Source: UBA1723 sp045629285 (lineage in GTDB: Bacteria > Bacteroidota > Bacteroidia > Bacteroidales > Paludibacteraceae). Taken from it: DNA of 64,000 nt. Shown one piece after another: positions 58,292 through 64,000 of this stretch. Position numbers and translations under genes: made by a program. Under the pieces are notes generated by a model. It did no database searches, was not told the DNA's origin, and worked only from the letters and a program-made list of their open reading frames with translations. Positions within the stretch are counted from its first letter, which is position 1. Each line of letters opens with the position of its first letter. The stretch is taken from contig JAZQQY010000038.1 in assembly GCA_045629285.1 (NCBI GenBank), positions 1 through 64,000 on the forward strand, read 5' to 3'.

Positions 58292-61200
58292 ATGAATAAA
58301 GGCTTATTAACTCTAATATCCAGTATTGGACTTTTTCATGCAGTGTCGTCGTCGGCACAGTGTGTTGTTGCTAGTACTGATTTTGACACAAGCACTGATC
58401 TATGCTGTCCGATTTTGACTCCGGATGAAGATGGATGGTATAGTGAAGATCTTGACTGGAAAACACTCTGTAAGTCGAATATGTTTGTCGGACCTGAATA
58501 TGCTGTTCAGGGAGGAATCGGTGGTGCATTCTCTAGTCAGGCTAGTGATAATATGACAAAGGTAGATGATGTATTTCATCTTGGTAGTCAAATTCAAAAA
58601 GGAGATGGCCAATATGGTTATTCTACTGTTACGGCACAACCAAAGCTTATACACTCTTTCTGTAAAGCAAATGATGATGCGAATAACATGTATGTCAATG
58701 TCGGTTCTGCCGATAATTCTCAATTTTTGACTTATACTGTATATGGATTGAATCCCGGATCTGATGTAGAGTTGTCGTTTACATTGTATAATCTGTTGGA
58801 TCCATCGTATTTTGAATATCTTACCGACAATGTTCTTGGTGGTACAAAAATAATGCTAGATTTTATCACTAAATATAACATTTCAAACACTGGTAATATT
58901 ACTGGTCAGCCGTTGGGACTAGGTGTGATTTCTACAGATCAAGATATCTCATATAACACAGGATACAATAACTCTATCCAGTTACAACCGACTACTAAAT
59001 ATACGTCTGCTACGGCTGGATTTGGAAAGTCAACTGTTGTGACTCATAAGGCAAAAGTTACAGCGACGGGTTCCATCTCTTTCCTTTTCTTCCGTACAGG
59101 CGACTGTTTCCAGATTCCTATCGGTATTGATGACATAAAGGTGACAGGTAGTATCAAACCTGTTATTACAAGTACTGGTAATCCATGTCCTCAGATGCCG
59201 ATGCGTGTGATTACTAAGTCTACTTATCCGTCCGGAACAAAGTTCTCTTGGAAAGAGTCTGTAACAGGACAAACTTCCACAGACCCAAGTTTCAATTTCA
59301 CTCCGGATGCTGCCGAGACAGATTATAGCATCTCTCTTGAAGTGACTTTGCCAGGATGTACGCCATCTAAGGCAGATGTTTATCCTGTTCATTCAGGAAC
59401 TTGTTGTACAAATGACGATGGAGCTCCGATGGCGAAGACCAATTTGTTCTTTGACGACTTTGGTAGTTTCCCATCTGATGATACATACGAGTGGACTGAT
59501 AGATTTGGAGTGACTCATACAGTAAAGATTCCTGCCGGACAGGTTCATGAAGCGCAGTCGCATACTGGAAATCCTAAAATTCCTTATGTAAAAGCATATA
59601 ATATTGAGGCGAGCGGCGCAACTTTGACTGTACCTCCACTTGGTACTGGAGGTAAGACTGAGTTGTACAACCATGGCGCTTACGCCGTTTCTAAATATGG
59701 AGGATATCCTCAGGGTGTACAGTATGATAATTCAGGAACTCAAATTGGTGGTATGCTTCAGTTTGACCTGCTGGACAATGGAACGCAGGATAACTTTTTT
59801 GAAATAGATGTTGAACATATCTGTACTGGAAAGGAGATCTCTTTTGGTGCTGATTTCGCTTCTATTTCTAATCACCCGGGTTCTATTGAGGTGGTTTTGG
59901 AACATAGCGGAAATGTTCTAGACAGTCAGTACAAGTATTTTTCAGGAGGTGCTGATGGATGGAAGAATGCAAGTAATTCTTTTGTCATAAATTCATCGGA
60001 TGTAGGTGGTGCATCTGAGGTAACAATCACCATGAAGGTGAGACATTACGGAAAGATGGAAGATGGTTCGGATATTACCGGAGAGACTCGTGACTATGCT
60101 ATCGATAATATCATTTTCCAGGTTTGTACTCCTCCTGATGTCAATGTGGAGTCTTCTGTTTCTACTGGTAAGGATATCCTTGACTTGTGTACTGAGGATG
60201 TGTTGAAATTGACTTCTGTAACTTCAGAAGCCGTAAAGAGATTCTATTTGTATAGTAATAAGCAGCTAGATCCAAATAAAGAGGTTGGTTACGTTTATCA
60301 GTACACTTTCCAGGATCCATCTACAGAAAGTGACACTAATCCGATTACATGGGAGACTCTTCATAGAGAAGAGGTTGTTAAGACAGAGTCATTTGATGTA
60401 AAGGTTGAGGATTATTGGGATGATATCTTCTCTCAGCTTGGTGATGATCCGACTCACGAGAAGCGTATCTATTTCCGTGTGGTTGTGGGAGAATATTCAG
60501 ATTTGATTGCAGACCAGTCTTGGAAGAAGAACTCTGCGTTCTCTCCATGTCGTAAGATTTCAATCTCTACAATTCCGGTTGTGGCAGGTTTGAACTGTGC
60601 CGCATGTGAGAAGGTTAAGGAGGCATCTATAATTTCAGCTGATCCTTCGACCGTAATCACAACTAATGCAAATGGAGAGAAGGAGGTTCACCTATGTCTT
60701 GGTGAAATCGCTCACTTGACAACTGAGAAGTTTGCTCCGACAGACCCTACTGTTATGGGTATTACTGTCGGTTCGGACAAAGAGCCTCGTAAGTATTTGG
60801 CTTCTTGGATCAGAGGAAGAAAGGAAGCTGCAGGAAAACCAGGTGCTGGTTATACTCCTGGAGATGAGACTTCTTCATTTGATGTGACTTGGGAAAATGC
60901 AGATAAATATTATCTATTGGTTAAGGATATCGAGTTCCCTGGTGAAGATGGACAAAGCTGTTGGGTATACGATAGTATCAATGTCATCGGTTATGACAAG
61001 CCAACCGACAAGCTGACAGATCCAGCCCCATTCTGTGAAGGAATGTTGTCGTCAGAGCCGGACAAGAGCATGTCTGGATTCAAGATCCAGTGGTACGAGA
61101 GCGACGCCGATACGACAGCATCGGCGGAGATTCCGGAACCAGAAATCGGCAAGGTCAAGAAGGCCGACATGCCCAAGACGTTCCACTACGTAGTGACGGA

Positions 61201-64000
61201 CGAGAACGGCTGCCGCGGCGAGGTGAACGACTACGAGGTGGTGGTGAACAAGGCGGAGAGGAACAACGTGGAGAGCGGCTCGAAGATCGAGTACCGCAAG
61301 AACGACGCGAAGGGAGGCAAGACGCTGAAGCCGCTCGACCAGCAGAACGCGCGCGTGTTCAACGCGGCTCAGACAACGGCAGGCCACAAGCTGATGATAG
61401 GGCTTATCGTTGGGGCGGAGGAATCCACCACACCGGACACCGCGACAGCGACATTCGGAACGGCAAGCACTACGATGCCAACACCAGCGGTGAAGGACGC
61501 GGACAACTCGGACGACGAGTACCTATGGTACTACACGTACCTGGAGACAGACGAGGGCTGCGTGAGCGACACTGTGTTGGTGGGCGTAGCGATCATGGGA
61601 GCACCTGCACCGAAGACAGAGAACGCCGAGTACTGCGTCAACTCGACGACGGTGAGGGCGATGAAGTCCTACGCGACACCGTCGGTGGAGGACCCGACAG
61701 GCACACTTGTCTTCTACGGAACGGACAAGACGACGACAATGGACGGGGACGACCTTCCTGACGTGACGGCACCGGGCAAGTACACGTACTGGGTGAGCCA
61801 GGTGAGCTCGACAGGCGGCGGGGAGAGCTCGAAGCAGCCGGTCGAGATCGAGGTGTACGGAGTGAGCGGCGTGACGATCAGCCCGGCATCCGACAAGTAC
61901 TGCAAGGGATCGACGGAGGCCAAGCTCGACGGTCTGGCGTCGGAGGTCGCGTCCGGCGACAGCTACGTGAAGTCGTCCGGCTGGGAGTACTTCAAGGGCA
62001 CGGAGCCGGCGGCCAACGAGAAGACGGCCGGAGCCGAGAGCACGATGGACATCTCCACAGCCGAGACAGGCCAGATAGAGTATTTCGCGCGCATGACATA
62101 CACCATCGCAAGCACAGGCGAGGTCTGCTACGGAGCGCACAAGAAGTTCACGGCCGAGGTGCAGTCGGTCGACGACCCGATAACGAACCCGATCACGTAC
62201 CTGAAGAGCGAGGGCGCGTCGGGCGGTTTCAGGGCCCCATTGGCCCAGAACCCCGACGGAGTGATAGGCGACGCGTCGTGCGGCGACTGCAGCATAGAGT
62301 GGTACAGCGACGCGGCCGGAACGACCAAGATCACGGAGGCGCAGGCCACACCGATATACGACAGCAACCTTCAGGGCAACGACGAGAAGACGTATTATGT
62401 GAAGCAGGTGAACAGCCTAGGCTGCGAGAGCTCTCTGGTTCCGGTGAAGATCATCGTGTCGGGCTATCCGACGCCGACGGTGAAGAACATCTCGGTATGC
62501 GAGAACTCCGACCGCTTCACAGGCGAGATACAGGCGACGATCAACGGAACGACGGCAGACCCTGCGGGCCACTTCAAGCTGGTGTGGTACAAGCAGGATC
62601 CCGTCACAAAGCAGGCCGACAAGACAGTGGAGTTCAACTGGATAGATTTCGACGCTAATAAGCACCAGTCGCTGTCCGAGGACATCCCGACAATATACAC
62701 ATACTACGTGCTTCAGCGCCTTTTGGACCCGTACCAGCCGGTAGCGGGTCAGGTGGCGGAGAGCGCGCTGGTTCCGATGACGGTGACGGTGTATCCGACG
62801 CCGAAGCTGACCAAGCTGGTGACAGACCCGAAGTGCAAGGGCGAGAACCAGAAGCTGTCCGAGATGTACACGGTGCAGCCGGTGGACTGCGAGGTGTACA
62901 AGCTCAACCAGTCCACAAGCGAGAAGCTTCCTAGCGACGAGGTCACTGAGGCCGGAATCTACGAGGTCACTGGATCGTACGTGATCAACAAGGGCCAGGC
63001 CGACGAGGAGACATGCAAGTCGTTGACGGAGGAGCTTAAGGTTGTGTTCCACGAGCTTGACGCCGGCATCGTCGGATCCGACAGGACATGTCCGGGAGTG
63101 GGCGTCGACCTTGACGCGGACGTCACGGTCGGCGGAGGCTTGGCGCTTAACGAGGTGATGTACTCGTGGAGCAACGACCTGAACTCTACGGCAGAGACGA
63201 CGAAGACATACAACACGGGAGCCGGCGGACTTAACGCTGCGGGCGACATCATGAAGGTGACGGTGGAGGTGTCCAGCCCGGCCTGCAAGGGATCGTACGC
63301 GGTGAAGAAGACACACGCCATCAAGGTCGGCGACGGTCCTCTTATCGGAAACATATCGTTCTCCGAGCCGAAGAACTCAGAGACGAAGAGCGAGCTGATC
63401 TCGTCGAGAAACATATCGTTCAACTCGTGCGGCGGCAAGGTGTCGGTAGAGCTTAGCGGCATCGCCAACAAGGACGGCGGCAGCTACACGTTGAGCGGGG
63501 ACGCCAGCGAGAGCGGCTCGTTCGGAAGCGAGACATCCGGAACTGCCACGCTCAGCCTCGGCGAAGGAAGCTACACGGTGGAGTTCGTGAACGAGTGCCC
63601 TACGAAGTTCAGCTTCGAGATCATAGACTACAGCAACACGGCCAGATCGACAAACCACGACATGACGATCTGCGAGGACGAGAAGTGGTTCGCGGAGATC
63701 CTCGACATCAAGGGCCCATCCCCAAGGATCGAGTGGAAGCACGACGGGGTTCCGATGGCCGGCGAGACAGGCACGAAGATCCAGTTCAACCAGTCCAAAC
63801 CGTCTGACAGCGGAGTGTACACATACGCGCTGTACTCCGCAGGATGCGAGTACAACGGCAAGATCGCGTTGGGCGACGCGCTAAAGGTGAAGCCGATCGC
63901 GGAGTTCAAGAGCAGCTCCTACCAGACGAGATACGAGGTCGTGAACGGCAAGCAGCTCCAGATCGACATGGACTTCAACGTCCCAGCGAACAAGAACGAC
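58292..64000 (+). CDS. Giant secreted multi-domain surface protein (3' end outside window)
   Basis: One frame stays open from ATG 58292 to the last base, 1903 codons without a stop. A signal peptide (MNKGLLTLISSIGLFHAVSS ... AQC) is followed by jelly-roll-like modules (YTVYGLNPGSDVELSFTLYN; FFRTGDCFQIPIGIDDIKVT; a second copy with ISFGADF...AIDNIIFQVC). After about codon 900 come tandem Ig-like modules with paired Cys (EYCVNST, DKYCKGST, SVCENSD, DPKCKGEN, RTCPGVG). The last visible modules (ISFNSCGGKVSVELSG; VEWKHDG-like; DSGVYTYALYSAGCEY) parallel those of the T9SS type B protein at 48003-52058. A type B sorting domain is therefore expected beyond the window. Codon usage changes sharply near 61,000. 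I infer a surface adhesin or matrix protein. Confidence 0.85.
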   Translation, partial: MNKGLLTLISSIGLFHAVSSSAQCVVASTDFDTSTDLCCPILTPDEDGWYSEDLDWKTLCKSNMFVGPEYAVQGGIGGAFSSQASDNMTKVDDVFHLGSQIQKGDGQYGYSTVTAQPKLIHSFCKANDDANNMYVNVGSADNSQFLTYTVYGLNPGSDVELSFTLYNLLDPSYFEYLTDNVLGGTKIMLDFITKYNISNTGNITGQPLGLGVISTDQDISYNTGYNNSIQLQPTTKYTSATAGFGKSTVVTHKAKVTATGSISFLFFRTGDCFQIPIGIDDIKVTGSIKPVITSTGNPCPQMPMRVITKSTYPSGTKFSWKESVTGQTSTDPSFNFTPDAAETDYSISLEVTLPGCTPSKADVYPVHSGTCCTNDDGAPMAKTNLFFDDFGSFPSDDTYEWTDRFGVTHTVKIPAGQVHEAQSHTGNPKIPYVKAYNIEASGATLTVPPLGTGGKTELYNHGAYAVSKYGGYPQGVQYDNSGTQIGGMLQFDLLDNGTQDNFFEIDVEHICTGKEISFGADFASISNHPGSIEVVLEHSGNVLDSQYKYFSGGADGWKNASNSFVINSSDVGGASEVTITMKVRHYGKMEDGSDITGETRDYAIDNIIFQVCTPPDVNVESSVSTGKDILDLCTEDVLKLTSVTSEAVKRFYLYSNKQLDPNKEVGYVYQYTFQDPSTESDTNPITWETLHREEVVKTESFDVKVEDYWDDIFSQLGDDPTHEKRIYFRVVVGEYSDLIADQSWKKNSAFSPCRKISISTIPVVAGLNCAACEKVKEASIISADPSTVITTNANGEKEVHLCLGEIAHLTTEKFAPTDPTVMGITVGSDKEPRKYLASWIRGRKEAAGKPGAGYTPGDETSSFDVTWENADKYYLLVKDIEFPGEDGQSCWVYDSINVIGYDKPTDKLTDPAPFCEGMLSSEPDKSMSGFKIQWYESDADTTASAEIPEPEIGKVKKADMPKTFHYVVTDENGCRGEVNDYEVVVNKAERNNVESGSKIEYRKNDAKGGKTLKPLDQQNARVFNAAQTTAGHKLMIGLIVGAEESTTPDTATATFGTASTTMPTPAVKDADNSDDEYLWYYTYLETDEGCVSDTVLVGVAIMGAPAPKTENAEYCVNSTTVRAMKSYATPSVEDPTGTLVFYGTDKTTTMDGDDLPDVTAPGKYTYWVSQVSSTGGGESSKQPVEIEVYGVSGVTISPASDKYCKGSTEAKLDGLASEVASGDSYVKSSGWEYFKGTEPAANEKTAGAESTMDISTAETGQIEYFARMTYTIASTGEVCYGAHKKFTAEVQSVDDPITNPITYLKSEGASGGFRAPLAQNPDGVIGDASCGDCSIEWYSDAAGTTKITEAQATPIYDSNLQGNDEKTYYVKQVNSLGCESSLVPVKIIVSGYPTPTVKNISVCENSDRFTGEIQATINGTTADPAGHFKLVWYKQDPVTKQADKTVEFNWIDFDANKHQSLSEDIPTIYTYYVLQRLLDPYQPVAGQVAESALVPMTVTVYPTPKLTKLVTDPKCKGENQKLSEMYTVQPVDCEVYKLNQSTSEKLPSDEVTEAGIYEVTGSYVINKGQADEETCKSLTEELKVVFHELDAGIVGSDRTCPGVGVDLDADVTVGGGLALNEVMYSWSNDLNSTAETTKTYNTGAGGLNAAGDIMKVTVEVSSPACKGSYAVKKTHAIKVGDGPLIGNISFSEPKNSETKSELISSRNISFNSCGGKVSVELSGIANKDGGSYTLSGDASESGSFGSETSGTATLSLGEGSYTVEFVNECPTKFSFEIIDYSNTARSTNHDMTICEDEKWFAEILDIKGPSPRIEWKHDGVPMAGETGTKIQFNQSKPSDSGVYTYALYSAGCEYNGKIALGDALKVKPIAEFKSSSYQTRYEVVNGKQLQIDMDFNVPANKND

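Noticed and set aside
61052..63316. Long minus-strand frames (111, 205 and 299 codons) and plus-frame alternatives under the giant gene
   Set aside because: They are Arg/Val/Leu/His-rich shadows created by the GC-ending codons of the plus-strand frame, which carries coherent beta modules throughout.

Overview
The window comes from a chromosome of the order Bacteroidales. Promoters follow the Bacteroidetes pattern (-7 element TAnnTTTG, sometimes with TTTG about 19-22 bases upstream). Lipoproteins carry the acidic C-S-D-D/E export tag. The gene content also fits: TonB-dependent receptors, DUF3575/DUF5119/fimbrillin loci, and secreted proteins with type IX secretion (T9SS) C-terminal sorting domains. 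Genus cannot be fixed from sequence alone.

Layout. 1-180: end of an rRNA operon (5S and terminator). 667-2541: two secreted proteins. 2677-10127: housekeeping genes (mutS, an RluD-type pseudouridine synthase, a PASTA protein, miaB), a surface lipoprotein and a frameshifted PIN-domain remnant. 10219-10856: tRNA-Arg with a truncated helicase-like remnant at its 3' side. 11001-20165: a metal-flavoured outer-membrane locus made of a Cys-rich lipoprotein, a DUF4876-like lipoprotein, two TonB-dependent receptors, a DUF6850-like protein and a periplasmic HMA-domain protein. 20790-31600: a fimbrial locus of a DUF3575 protein (TTG start), a DUF5119 anchor, four fimbrillin-like lipoproteins and a FISUMP-type lipoprotein, interrupted by a decayed zeta-toxin cassette.

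31943-47896: mixed genes, including a glycosyltransferase, an AlbA_2 protein, tadA, a C10 cysteine protease divergent from a GH16 glucanase, guanine deaminase, a diverged stand-alone GT51 gene beside full-length PBP1A, and an operon of aguB, an outer-membrane protein and lrgAB. 48003-54704: T9SS substrates (a 1351-residue type B protein and a trypsin-like protease). 54822-57552: two rhomboids and an endonuclease/exonuclease/phosphatase-fold protein in one operon. 57651-57950: tRNA-Phe and two identical tRNA-Val genes.

58292 to the window end is one uninterrupted reading frame of at least 1903 codons for a giant secreted adhesin-like protein. Its codon usage switches from AT-ending to GC-ending near 61,000. 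Its visible C-terminal modules resemble those of the T9SS protein at 48003-52058.

Most accessory content concerns the cell surface: fimbriae, T9SS-exported enzymes and adhesins, and outer-membrane importers. Toxin and mobile-element genes are present mainly as decayed remnants. A family of GTAGAGACG palindromes is scattered between genes.
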